NCBI RefSeq assembly: GCF_018736045.1
Contig: NZ_CP076132.1
Span: 1,101,501-1,165,500, forward strand
Reading direction: 5' to 3'
DNA length: 64,000 nt
From: Flammeovirga yaeyamensis
GTDB lineage: Bacteria; Bacteroidota; Bacteroidia; Cytophagales; Flammeovirgaceae
Positions 55,081 through 63,605 of this stretch are shown here, piece after piece. A program made the translations under genes and the position numbers. Under the pieces are notes generated by a model that had not been told where the DNA came from, searched no databases, and saw only the letters and a program-made list of their open reading frames with translations. The first letter of the stretch is position 1. The number at the start of each line of letters is the position of its first letter.

Positions 55081-55147
55081 TGTAGGGACGTTGCACTGCA
55101 ACGTCCGTACTAATTGTAGTCCGTACTGACCTTACAACGTCCCTACA
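55081..55147. repeat. palindromic intergenic repeat, copy 2, with inverted ends
   Basis: TGTAGGGACGTTG at 55081-55093 is matched by its exact reverse complement at 55135-55147, and the 21-base palindrome shared with 13436-13456 lies at 55086-55106. The whole element is 67 bases and lies between glgX and murA. Confidence 0.75.
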
Positions 55148-55176
55148 ATTTCAATAAGATGAGGGATTAGCCTCAA

Positions 55177-56490
55177 TTAACGTCTTTCTATTTTAGCACC
55201 AAGTGCCTTTAAACGACCTTCGATATCTTGATATCCACGATCGATCTGATCAATGTTGGAAATCACAGAAGTTCCTTCGGCAGATAAGGCAGCGATTAAT
55301 AATGCTACACCTGCTCTAATATCAGGAGAACTCATTCTGATTCCTTTTAAATTCGACTGTCTGTTCATACCAATAACAGTAGCTCTATGCGGATCGTTCA
55401 GGATGATTTGTGCACCCATATCAATAAGCTTATCCACGAAGAACAAACGACTTTCGAACATTTTCTGATGTACTAGCACTGTACCTTTTGCTTGAATAGC
55501 AGTTACCAATACAATACTTAATAAATCGGGAGTGAATAATGGCCAAGGGCCGTCGGCCACTGTAAGGATAGAACCATCGATAAAACGGTCTAATTGATAA
55601 GAATCCTGAGCAGGGATAAAGATATCATCTCCTCTAAATTCCATTTGGATACCTAAACGCTTAAATACCGTTGGAATTTGTCCAAGCTCATCAATACGAC
55701 AGTTTTTGATGGTGATTTCAGATTGAGTCATGGCTGCTAAACCAATGAAACTACCAATTTCAATCATATCCGGAAGCATTGTGTGAGTTGTTCCACCCAA
55801 TCTTTCTACTCCTTCAATAGTTAGTAAATTCGATCCATGTCCAGTAATGTTAGCCCCCATACGGTTCAACATTTTACATAATTGTTGGATGTATGGTTCA
55901 CAAGCAGCGTTGTAAAGAGTGGTTTTCCCTTTTGCCATTACAGCTGCCATAATTACATTGGCAGTACCTGTTACAGAGGGTTCGTCTAGTAAGATGTATG
56001 AACCATGAAGGTCCGTAGCATCAATTTTGAAGAAACCGTCTTTTGTATAATCGAATTTTGCTCCTAAAGTTTTGAAACCTAAGAAGTGAGTATCTAATCT
56101 TCTACGTCCAATTTTATCTCCACCCGGCTTAGGAATTTTACCTTTACCAAAACGAGCTAATAATGGTCCTAATACCATGATAGAACCACGTAGTTTAGAA
56201 GCTTTTTGAGAATATTCTTCAGTTTGTAAATGATCAATATTTACATCCTTAGCGATAAACTCAAAAGATCCTTCTCCTATTTTTTTCACTTTTACCCCGA
56301 AATCTTTTAAGATGTCAATCAGTTTCATGACATCAATAATATTGGGGATGTTGTGTATAGTTACTTTTTCTTCCGTTAAGAGTACGGCACACAAAATCTG
56401 TAGTGCCTCATTTTTTGCACCTTGAGGTGTAATTTCGCCTTTTAAGCGGTGACCACCTTCAACTATAAATTCTCCTTGTCCTGTTGACAT
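55177..56490 (-). CDS. murA: UDP-N-acetylglucosamine 1-carboxyvinyltransferase (MurA) with Asp in place of the usual Cys
   Basis: First committed enzyme of peptidoglycan synthesis, joining PEP to UDP-GlcNAc. The 437-residue protein has the GAKNEALQ substrate lysine near the N-terminus and the EPT-synthase repeats (LRGSIMVLGPLL, GTANVIMAAVMA, DIRAGVALLIAAL). The catalytic loop reads GGDKIGRRRLD, with Asp125 where E. coli has Cys115. Cys-to-Asp at this site keeps activity and gives resistance to fosfomycin in several bacteria. Confidence 0.94.
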   Translation of the reverse strand: MSTGQGEFIVEGGHRLKGEITPQGAKNEALQILCAVLLTEEKVTIHNIPNIIDVMKLIDILKDFGVKVKKIGEGSFEFIAKDVNIDHLQTEEYSQKASKLRGSIMVLGPLLARFGKGKIPKPGGDKIGRRRLDTHFLGFKTLGAKFDYTKDGFFKIDATDLHGSYILLDEPSVTGTANVIMAAVMAKGKTTLYNAACEPYIQQLCKMLNRMGANITGHGSNLLTIEGVERLGGTTHTMLPDMIEIGSFIGLAAMTQSEITIKNCRIDELGQIPTVFKRLGIQMEFRGDDIFIPAQDSYQLDRFIDGSILTVADGPWPLFTPDLLSIVLVTAIQAKGTVLVHQKMFESRLFFVDKLIDMGAQIILNDPHRATVIGMNRQSNLKGIRMSSPDIRAGVALLIAALSAEGTSVISNIDQIDRGYQDIEGRLKALGAKIERR

Positions 56491-56802
56491 AGTAGTGGGA
56501 TAATAATTCAGAGATAATACCGATTTCTGATGGTTAAAATTTAATAGATCTATCCTACAGAAACCATCAAAGCAAACTTTATCAGAAAGCCTTTAAAACT
56601 TGATCTTACCAAAGATTTCCTTTGATAAAACCACGTTTAAAAAATATGAGATACTTTATTAAAAAGTATCTCACATCAATATTAATCATTTATAGTAAAA
56701 AACACTATGTACAACAGTGATTTCGTTGCTTTTTTTAGTAATAATTTTCATTCTGAACGATCATTCAAATTATCCGTATCAAAAAGTAAGGATAAGAGGG
56801 AA
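56491..56802. other. intergenic region upstream of murA
   Basis: This 312-base gap holds the murA promoter region and the terminator of the redoxin gene at 56639-56673. No further gene or repeat is apparent; an antisense open frame at 56707-56943 runs into the redoxin gene and looks non-coding. Confidence 0.5.
56639..56673 (-). terminator. intrinsic terminator of the redoxin gene
   Basis: TGAGATACTTT at 56647-56657 pairs with AAAGTATCTCA at 56663-56673; on the minus strand a T-run follows. It lies 130 bases beyond the stop codon of the gene at 56803. Confidence 0.65.
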
Positions 56803-57441
56803 TTATTGTTCAGCATTTATAGCTTCTATCATCGCTGTAGGGGACATACGAATACTGTATTGAGGATTGTATTGTTTGGCGATAATTTTCATGTTTTTAT
56901 CGACAATATATGTGGCAGGAACAGGCAGGGAAGCATTATGTAATGCGTTATTTGCTGCAATGTCTGTCATTAAAAAGGTTTTGATTTTTTTCTGATACTT
57001 TTCTGTCACTTCAAAAGTTACTTTGTAGTTGTTCATTACACTCATATCAGTATCTGATATCATAGGGAAAGTAAACTTTTTCTTTACCGCAAATTTGTCT
57101 AAACTTTCTTTTTCTTCAGGGCTTACCATGACGATTTTAGCACCTGTATCATAAATGTAATCTAAAGAATCTCTGATGGATTTAAGATGTTTGTAACAAG
57201 ACGGACACCAACTTCCTCTAAAGAAATTCACGATAACAGGACCGTCTTTTACCATTTCTGAAAGCATAATTTTCTCCCCATTTTGGTCAGTGCCACTAAA
57301 ATCCGGGGCAGTATCACCTACATTTAATCCAGGCTGTAAAGTCTCTACTTTAATTCCGTATTTAGCGTAAATATCTTTTTCTTGGGCGTAACTGTAAACT
57401 TGTAGGGTCATCAATAAGATGAAAGTGATAATCTTTTTCAT
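56803..57441 (-). CDS. secreted peroxiredoxin-like/AhpC-TSA family protein
   Basis: A thioredoxin-fold protein of 212 residues with the ATG at 57441 and a signal peptide ending at YSYAQ. The active-site segment is NFFRGSWCPSCYKHL, a CxxC variant of the AhpC/TSA type; VGDTAPDFSGTDQNG and VPATYIVDKN are also typical. It should act in the periplasm or at the outer surface as a peroxidase or thiol reductase. An in-frame ATG at 57492 is rejected because it would hide the signal peptide. Its electron donor is unknown. Confidence 0.85.
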   Translation of the reverse strand: MKKIITFILLMTLQVYSYAQEKDIYAKYGIKVETLQPGLNVGDTAPDFSGTDQNGEKIMLSEMVKDGPVIVNFFRGSWCPSCYKHLKSIRDSLDYIYDTGAKIVMVSPEEKESLDKFAVKKKFTFPMISDTDMSVMNNYKVTFEVTEKYQKKIKTFLMTDIAANNALHNASLPVPATYIVDKNMKIIAKQYNPQYSIRMSPTAMIEAINAEQ

Positions 57442-57530
57442 AAGTGTAGATAAGAAAGGGTATAAAAAAAGTGTTTTCAGTTTATTAGACAATTGAAAAC
57501 ACTTTTCCTTACAAAAATAGGGGTTTATTT

Positions 57531-58736
57531 TTATGAATTTAGATGTTTAAGCATCGTATCCATCTTTATTTCAGTTTCGTTCCATTCTTTTTCAGGATCT
57601 GAATCGGCTGTTATTCCGGCACCTGCATACAGAAGGGCATGATCATTAAAAAGCTGTAGACATCTTAAATTAACGAATAAATGATGTCTATTTTCCAAGC
57701 CAATTGGACCAATGTAACCACTGTAAATAGAACGGTTATATTGTTCGTTCCGAAGAATAAAATCGGTAGCAATTTCTTTTGGCATTCCGCATACAGCAGA
57801 AGTAGGATGAAGTAAATCTAACATCACAGTGCCTAATTGTGGAAAATTAGTTGTTTTAGTATCTACTTTAAACTCTGTACATAAGTGTAAAAGGTGAGCG
57901 GCTGCAACTGTTCTAGGACCAATTTCTTCAAACTCTCTCAATCGAATCTTTTTAAAGCAATTGATGATATATCTACTAACTAAAGCCTGTTCCTCAATTT
58001 CTTTACTTTTCCATGAAGCTTCTTTAGGAGAGATGCCGTTACTCGCTTGAGTGCCAGCCAAGGCAACAGTTTTAAAAATACCGTGCTCATCTACGCTAAT
58101 TAAAGTTTCTGGAGAAGCACCCAACCAAAGGCCAACATTTGGAATGTAACAGATAGATACAAATGCGGCAGGGTAAGATTCACTTAACTTCTGAAAGAAC
58201 TCAAAAGGAGAAAAATCTTCTTTTAGTTTTGCCTCTTTTGTTCTTGATAACACTACTTTAGTAAACTCTTCGTTTTGCATTGCTTCTACGCTTTCTGCAA
58301 CGATAGAAGTAAAGTGTTCTTTGGAAGTAGGAGGGAAATGTTCTTTCAACATATTACCTTTCCACCTTTTTAAAGGCTGGTCGGGATCAAAACTGTGTAT
58401 TTCGTGTTCTACTCTTTCCTTAATGGATAAATCATATGAATTCGAAAAGTCAATATGATCCATTTCGGTGGTATAATAAATATCAGCAGGAATTAAATAA
58501 GCTTGCTTGTCTTTCGCTTGAAAAGGGTGGGCCAAGAAACCATTCGGTAATTCTTCAAGATCAGCAGATACTTTTAATGCCTCTTTTTGTAATGAGACCA
58601 CAATGCTTTGTGTATTTTCAAAAGGCATTTTCCAAGCGGCAAATGGTTGTCCGCTTTCTAAAGCTACAGAAAAGAGATGTTCGAATGAAAGTGTCTCTAA
58701 TACTATTTGATCTATTTTTTGCTCTTTATTTTTCAA
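57531..58736 (-). CDS. menF: isochorismate synthase
   Basis: Chorismate-binding enzyme of 401 residues that converts chorismate to isochorismate, usually for menaquinone. The C-terminal catalytic domain is intact: FTKVVLSRTKEA, LWLGASPETLI, ALAGTQ, HLCTEF, LHPTSAVCGMPKE, YSGYIGP and YAGAGITADSDPEKEWNE. No other men gene is adjacent, so the choice between MenF (menaquinone) and EntC (siderophore) rests on the absence of siderophore genes nearby; MenF is more likely in a respiring bacterium of this group. Confidence 0.88.
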   Translation of the reverse strand: MKNKEQKIDQIVLETLSFEHLFSVALESGQPFAAWKMPFENTQSIVVSLQKEALKVSADLEELPNGFLAHPFQAKDKQAYLIPADIYYTTEMDHIDFSNSYDLSIKERVEHEIHSFDPDQPLKRWKGNMLKEHFPPTSKEHFTSIVAESVEAMQNEEFTKVVLSRTKEAKLKEDFSPFEFFQKLSESYPAAFVSICYIPNVGLWLGASPETLISVDEHGIFKTVALAGTQASNGISPKEASWKSKEIEEQALVSRYIINCFKKIRLREFEEIGPRTVAAAHLLHLCTEFKVDTKTTNFPQLGTVMLDLLHPTSAVCGMPKEIATDFILRNEQYNRSIYSGYIGPIGLENRHHLFVNLRCLQLFNDHALLYAGAGITADSDPEKEWNETEIKMDTMLKHLNS

Positions 58737-58940
58737 ATTTCAGGTGCGAAGTTTAATTAAATAACTTATTATCAATGAATAAGTTCTATTCTGTTAATAT
58801 TTATTAGCCTAGTATTTGCAAATTTAGAAGTATTTCAACTTTTTTTGTTGAAGTTTTCTGCTAACATTTTAAAAATCAGCTTAAAATTACTTTAAAGTTG
58901 ACTTCATAGAAAAGTAAGAATAAGGTTTTTTTATCAAAGA

Positions 58941-60884
58941 ATGAAATTCAATAAAATATACCGAGATTATATCCTCCAAAAATTAACTCTTCATATTAAA
59001 AAAAGATGGGGATTATATCTACGTACCATAATCTTTTCTTTACTTTTTTATATGGTAGGCGATGTATTAAATAATTGGTATTTCCGCCCATCAAAAATGT
59101 ATACCTTGCTCGATCGTTTTTTCTACGAATACACTTTAACTCACCCTGAGTTATTGACGAAAACGAAAGCATTTAAGTGGCCTTATGCTCCAGAAACCCT
59201 AGAAAGTCATTTAAATAATGAGTCCACCATTCAGAGCAAAAGAGATTTTGAATACCTGAAAGGAGAGTTGGAATTTTTGAATCGTTACGATCAACAAGGT
59301 CTAACGGAACAAGAAGAATTATCCAGGGAGACTTTTGAATTTATTATGGATGTAAGCATTCTGGATCGTTGGATTTATAAGAATGTAAAATATCCAATTG
59401 ATCAGATTACAGGTATTCAGGTACAGTTACCATTGTTTATGGTGAACAACCATACCATTGACAATGTCAATCAAGCCTATAATTATGTGAGCAGATTAGA
59501 GGAAATTCAAAATAAAGTATCTGAATTGATCTCCGGAAAGAGTTTATATCCGAATGCTGCTGAAGATCAGATTACATCAAAAGGTATTTTATACCGAAGA
59601 CCCTTTGAATCGTTAGAAGAGAGTATTCATCATTTTAATATTAATGATGGTCAAGCTTTGCCTCCAAAGAGTACTTTAAGACTCATCAATTTACAGCTAG
59701 AAGCATTTCTTTCTGCTCCATTAGAGGAGAATATTTTCTATGTTGATTTTATCAATAAGCTTGAAAAGATAGAGGATGAGAACCTCATTAGTCAGTTACC
59801 CGAATTAAAATATAGAGCTAAAAAGGCCATTGAAGGTGCCGTTATTCCATCTTTTGATGCACTTAAAAGAACTTTGGAAGAATTGGAATTTCAAGCAGAA
59901 GAAGAGATTACTTTGATGCGTTTTGGCAAGGAAGGCGACAATTATTACAGGCATTTACTCCAATATCATTTAGGTTTAAATAAAGAGGAAATAGAAGGAG
60001 AATACCGACCTAGAAACCTCAATTATATGGCCAAAAAGATGGTAAGAGTAGAGAAGCAAAAAGTAAATACGCTGTTAGATTCTTTAGGAATACCTGATGG
60101 TAAATTGCAAGACCGATTCCATCATTTTATAAAAAGATATCCTCTTCAAAAAACGAAAAACTCTATTGTTAACTTTTATGAGGCCTACAATCAGTCACCA
60201 AGAATGGTTGAGGGATCAAAATTGCCTATAGAAGTGAGCTACTTTCCAGAGTACGTTCGAAACTTTTCTTTTGAACCTTTTTATTGTGAGGGAAGTTTTG
60301 ATAATAGTAGAAAGGGGCATGTTTATATCAATAAATCATTAAGTGATTATGAAACATACATGCTTGAGACGTATGCGGTATCTACTTATGCTTTGCATGA
60401 ATGGTCTGATACTAAAATAAAAAATAGTACTATTCCTTTGTTTAGAAGAGAACTAAAACTCTCTTATACTTCCGAATTTTGGAAGAATATTTATGTATCT
60501 GCTTACTACAAAAATGCCTCTCAGGAAAAACAAGTACTATATGCTTTTTGGAGACTAAATAATGCCTTATTGATGTGGTGTGATATAGGTATTCATCACT
60601 TTTTATGGACAAAAAACGAAGCATTACGCTACGTTGAGGAGAACTCTGCGTTAAATTATGTTGATGTTGAACGCATAGTCGAGGAGACTACAGCACAGCC
60701 AGCGAAGTTTTCTTCCATGGGATTTGGAATGTATTTGTCCGATAAATTTCAAAAGGAATTAGAGATAAGTATTGATAATCAAGAAGGTAAGGGTAGATTA
60801 TTGAATGTGTTTAAAGAAGGTGCTTTAACCTTATCTAGCTTTGAAGCACTTCTTTTTGGTAAAGAGAGTAACGTAAATGAATGA
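58941..60884 (+). CDS. membrane-anchored DUF885-like protein with degenerate metal site
   Basis: A 647-residue protein. After a basic N-terminus, one transmembrane helix lies at about residues 28-45 (TIIFSLLFYMVGDVLNNW), and the large helical domain faces outward. The order of segments (NRYDQQGLTEQEEL, YPIDQITGIQVQLPLFM, ETYAVSTYALHEW, WCDIGIHHFLWTKNEALRYV) follows DUF885 metallopeptidases. The usual HExxPGH motif is reduced to His486-Glu487-Trp-Ser-Asp-Thr-Lys492, so the second histidine is missing. It may be an inactive family member. It is flanked by unrelated genes. Confidence 0.7.
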   Translation: MKFNKIYRDYILQKLTLHIKKRWGLYLRTIIFSLLFYMVGDVLNNWYFRPSKMYTLLDRFFYEYTLTHPELLTKTKAFKWPYAPETLESHLNNESTIQSKRDFEYLKGELEFLNRYDQQGLTEQEELSRETFEFIMDVSILDRWIYKNVKYPIDQITGIQVQLPLFMVNNHTIDNVNQAYNYVSRLEEIQNKVSELISGKSLYPNAAEDQITSKGILYRRPFESLEESIHHFNINDGQALPPKSTLRLINLQLEAFLSAPLEENIFYVDFINKLEKIEDENLISQLPELKYRAKKAIEGAVIPSFDALKRTLEELEFQAEEEITLMRFGKEGDNYYRHLLQYHLGLNKEEIEGEYRPRNLNYMAKKMVRVEKQKVNTLLDSLGIPDGKLQDRFHHFIKRYPLQKTKNSIVNFYEAYNQSPRMVEGSKLPIEVSYFPEYVRNFSFEPFYCEGSFDNSRKGHVYINKSLSDYETYMLETYAVSTYALHEWSDTKIKNSTIPLFRRELKLSYTSEFWKNIYVSAYYKNASQEKQVLYAFWRLNNALLMWCDIGIHHFLWTKNEALRYVEENSALNYVDVERIVEETTAQPAKFSSMGFGMYLSDKFQKELEISIDNQEGKGRLLNVFKEGALTLSSFEALLFGKESNVNE

Positions 60885-60934
60885 AATGTTAATAAACAAC
60901 TCATAATAAGTTACTAAAGCTAAAAATATAATCG

Positions 60935-60942
60935 TATCTTTG
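60935..60942 (+). promoter_or_regulatory. putative -7 element of the alpha/beta hydrolase gene
   Basis: TATCTTTG matches TAnnTTTG, 38 bases before the ATG at 60981. Confidence 0.4.
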
Positions 60943-60980
60943 CACGTATTTTTACAATGAATATTGCAATTATTTAAGAA

Positions 60981-61736
60981 ATGAGTTTAACTGTCCGAGA
61001 AAAACACGGTTTTAAATACATAGATGAGGGTGAAGGAGAAGTACTAATTCTCTTACACGGATTATTCGGTGCTTTAAGTAACTGGTCTGATGTTCTTAGT
61101 TACTTTTCAGGGAGATATCGTGTATTAATTCCTATGTTGCCAATTTACGATTCACCAAGAAACGAATCGAATTTGGAAGGACTTGTTGCCTATACAGAAA
61201 AATTTGTCGCTGACTTTGAGCTTAACGAATTTTCTCTTTTAGGAAATAGTTTAGGTGGTCACGTAGCTTTATTGTACACATTAGCCAACCCTGAAAGAGT
61301 AAAGAAACTTATCCTTACAGGATCTTCTGGCTTGTACGAATCAGGTATGGGATTATCTTATCCAAAAAGAGGTTCTTATGACTTTATTAAAGATAGAGTT
61401 GCTTACACATTCTACGATCCTGCAGTAGCTTCTAAAGAATTAGTAGATGAGTGTTATGAAGTAACATCTGATAATGCGAAGTGTTTAAGAATTGTATATT
61501 ACGCAAGATCTGCACAAAAGCATAACCTTCGTGAAGAATTAAAGAACATCAAATGCCCTACTCAATTGATTTGGGGCTTGAACGATACAATTACTCCTCC
61601 TTCAGCAGGACATGAGTTTAACCGATCGATACCAAATTCACAATTGCATTTTATCGACAAGTGTTGTCATGCACCAATGATGGAACATCCGAATAGATTT
61701 AACATGTTAGTGGACGATTTCTTGAGAAATAACTAA
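60981..61736 (+). CDS. alpha/beta fold hydrolase
   Basis: A 251-residue cytoplasmic hydrolase. The oxyanion motif LLHGLFG is at about 24-30, the nucleophile Ser90 lies in LLGNSLGGH, and Asp (WGLNDTITPP) and His (KCCHAPMMEHP) complete the triad. It resembles the MhpC/esterase type. Codon use is more uniform than in the flanking genes, suggesting good expression. No pathway can be named from context. Confidence 0.85.
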   Translation: MSLTVREKHGFKYIDEGEGEVLILLHGLFGALSNWSDVLSYFSGRYRVLIPMLPIYDSPRNESNLEGLVAYTEKFVADFELNEFSLLGNSLGGHVALLYTLANPERVKKLILTGSSGLYESGMGLSYPKRGSYDFIKDRVAYTFYDPAVASKELVDECYEVTSDNAKCLRIVYYARSAQKHNLREELKNIKCPTQLIWGLNDTITPPSAGHEFNRSIPNSQLHFIDKCCHAPMMEHPNRFNMLVDDFLRNN

Positions 61737-61819
61737 CAATAATGTAAGTTTAGAGATACCTTTCTCATTTTCTCTAAATGTTATACATTTTTTTGGATGA
61801 GAATGTGCGAATGCACAAC

Positions 61820-61871
61820 CAATTTGGGAGGTAAATGTTGATTTTTGTCAACACTTTTATCTCCCAAATTG
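61820..61871 (+). other. long hairpin between the hydrolase and CBS-protein genes
   Basis: CAATTTGGGAG at 61820-61830 pairs perfectly with CTCCCAAATTG at 61861-61871, and GTTGA (61837-61841) pairs with TCAAC (61848-61852) inside. No strong T-run follows, so it may be a leader structure of the CBS gene or an atypical terminator. Confidence 0.5.
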
Positions 61872-61910
61872 TTTATATATACATATCTTTTCATCAAACA
61901 CTAAGATGAT

Positions 61911-62582
61911 ATGCAATTAGCAAAAGATTTGTTGACAACTACATTGCCAACCATTCACCCAGATACCGCTTTAGAATGTGTGTTTTCTTATTACGAAGAA
62001 AATAACATTCTATCCTTGCCTGTCTTGAAAAAAGACAAGTATATAGGTATGGTTATGGAGCAAGACTTTTTTGACCTAGACCTAAGCCAAGGAGTAAAAT
62101 CTGTAAAACTCCCATTATCAAACGAAGACGTTTCTGTTTTACCCTCAACACATTTATATGACTGCCTTAGAATTGTAGACGAATTCGATGTAGAAATAAT
62201 TCCTGTTGTTGATAAAGAGGATAAATATCATGGAACCATTATCGTCAAGGATATGATGGATAAGGTGGCAAGACTACATGCGGATCAAATCGAAGGAAGT
62301 ATTGTCGTGCTTAGAATAGAAGCTATACATTATTCTTTAGAAGATCTTAGTCGTTGGGTAGAAACAAATAATGTCAAAATATTAAGTTCTTTTGTAGAAG
62401 TGGATAATAACGACTCTAAAATGGTGATCGTTACCCTAAAGTTAAATACAATGAAAGTGGATGCTGTATTGGCTACATTCGAACGTTTTAGTCTTAACGT
62501 GATTTATTCTTCTGCTTCTGCCGAAGGAAAAGACGATTCTAAAGATCGATTGGACAATCTGATGCGCTACCTAGAACTCTAA
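61911..62582 (+). CDS. CBS domain protein with C-terminal ACT-like region
   Basis: A 223-residue soluble protein. Two CBS motifs form the first 130 residues (LSLPVLKKDKYIGMVMEQDF, then IIPVVDKEDKYHGTIIVKDMM), which usually bind adenosyl compounds such as ATP or AMP. The rest (EGSIVVLRIEAIHYSLEDLS to VIYSSAS) resembles an ACT domain. Such proteins are regulatory. It ends two bases before the start of the NAD kinase gene, so it may modulate or be co-regulated with NADP synthesis; this is an inference from position. Confidence 0.88.
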   Translation: MQLAKDLLTTTLPTIHPDTALECVFSYYEENNILSLPVLKKDKYIGMVMEQDFFDLDLSQGVKSVKLPLSNEDVSVLPSTHLYDCLRIVDEFDVEIIPVVDKEDKYHGTIIVKDMMDKVARLHADQIEGSIVVLRIEAIHYSLEDLSRWVETNNVKILSSFVEVDNNDSKMVIVTLKLNTMKVDAVLATFERFSLNVIYSSASAEGKDDSKDRLDNLMRYLEL

Positions 62583-62584
62583 AA

Positions 62585-63481
62585 ATGAAATTAGCTTTAC
62601 ACAGTCGCAAACTTGAAAAAGAGAGAAGTGGTTTTTTAATAAATGCCATCAAAGAAATTCTCAATAGAAAAGAATTTGAATTGATGATTTCTGATGGTCT
62701 TGCACTTTATCTCGGAAATATAGATCCTGAAATTGGTAAGTCTCTACCTGTTTTTAACTCTACAGAACATCTTAGAGGGGTAGATTTTATGATTTCTATT
62801 GGAGGAGACGGAACTCTTTTAGAAGCGCTTACTTATGTGCAGGAGTTAGAGATACCTATCGTTGGTGTAAATGCTGGTAGATTAGGATTCCTAGCTTCTA
62901 TACAAAGAGAGAATTTTACGCATACACTAGAAGCATTGATCAATGGGTTCTTTTCTATAGAAGAACGTACAATGCTCACTTTGGTAAGTGATAGAGAAGA
63001 TTTATTTGGAGGAATTAAATTCGGATTAAACGAATTTACGATCCTTAAAAGAGATACTTCCTCTATGATTGTCGTTCATACTTATCTAAATGGAGAATAC
63101 CTCAATTCTTATTGGGCAGATGGTTTAATTGTTTCCACACCATCTGGATCTACTGGATATTCTTTGAGTGTTGGAGGACCTGTCGTTATTCCTGGCTCAG
63201 AGAACTTTATTATCTCTCCGGTATGTCCACATAACTTAAATGTAAGACCTTTAATCATTTCAGACAAAAGCGTTATTTCTTTTGAGATTGAAGGTAGAAG
63301 TAAAAACTTTTTAGTGTCTTTAGATTCAAGATCTGAAGCAGTGGATGCATCTATTGAATTGGCAGTGAAAAAATGTCCATTTAAAGCCAAATTGGTGAAC
63401 ATTGGTGGTGGAGAAAAATTCTTAGATACACTTAGAAAAAAATTACATTGGGGATTGGATCGCAGAAATCCCGACGAATAA
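62585..63481 (+). CDS. nadK: NAD kinase
   Basis: Makes NADP from NAD and ATP. The 298-residue protein has the GGDGT motif at 73-77 (Asp75), GVNAGRLGFLAS, the NE pair in GLNEFTIL, and TPSGSTGYSLSVGGP. All are diagnostic of NAD kinase. It follows the CBS-domain gene after two bases, probably translationally coupled. The essential cofactor role suggests constitutive expression. Confidence 0.95.
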   Translation: MKLALHSRKLEKERSGFLINAIKEILNRKEFELMISDGLALYLGNIDPEIGKSLPVFNSTEHLRGVDFMISIGGDGTLLEALTYVQELEIPIVGVNAGRLGFLASIQRENFTHTLEALINGFFSIEERTMLTLVSDREDLFGGIKFGLNEFTILKRDTSSMIVVHTYLNGEYLNSYWADGLIVSTPSGSTGYSLSVGGPVVIPGSENFIISPVCPHNLNVRPLIISDKSVISFEIEGRSKNFLVSLDSRSEAVDASIELAVKKCPFKAKLVNIGGGEKFLDTLRKKLHWGLDRRNPDE

Positions 63482-63605
63482 ATTAGACTCTATACGAATA
63501 CTATAAGATAGAGGTAAACATATATTTAAACTCGACTATGGCCTATTTTAGATAATCATTTATCTGATATAGGTCTATAATTTAATTAACCATATATTTT
63601 CAAAA

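Noticed and set aside
56707-56943. 78-codon open frame on the plus strand
   Set aside because: Most of it is antisense to the redoxin gene, and its composition (Cys/Phe/Asn-rich) does not look coding.
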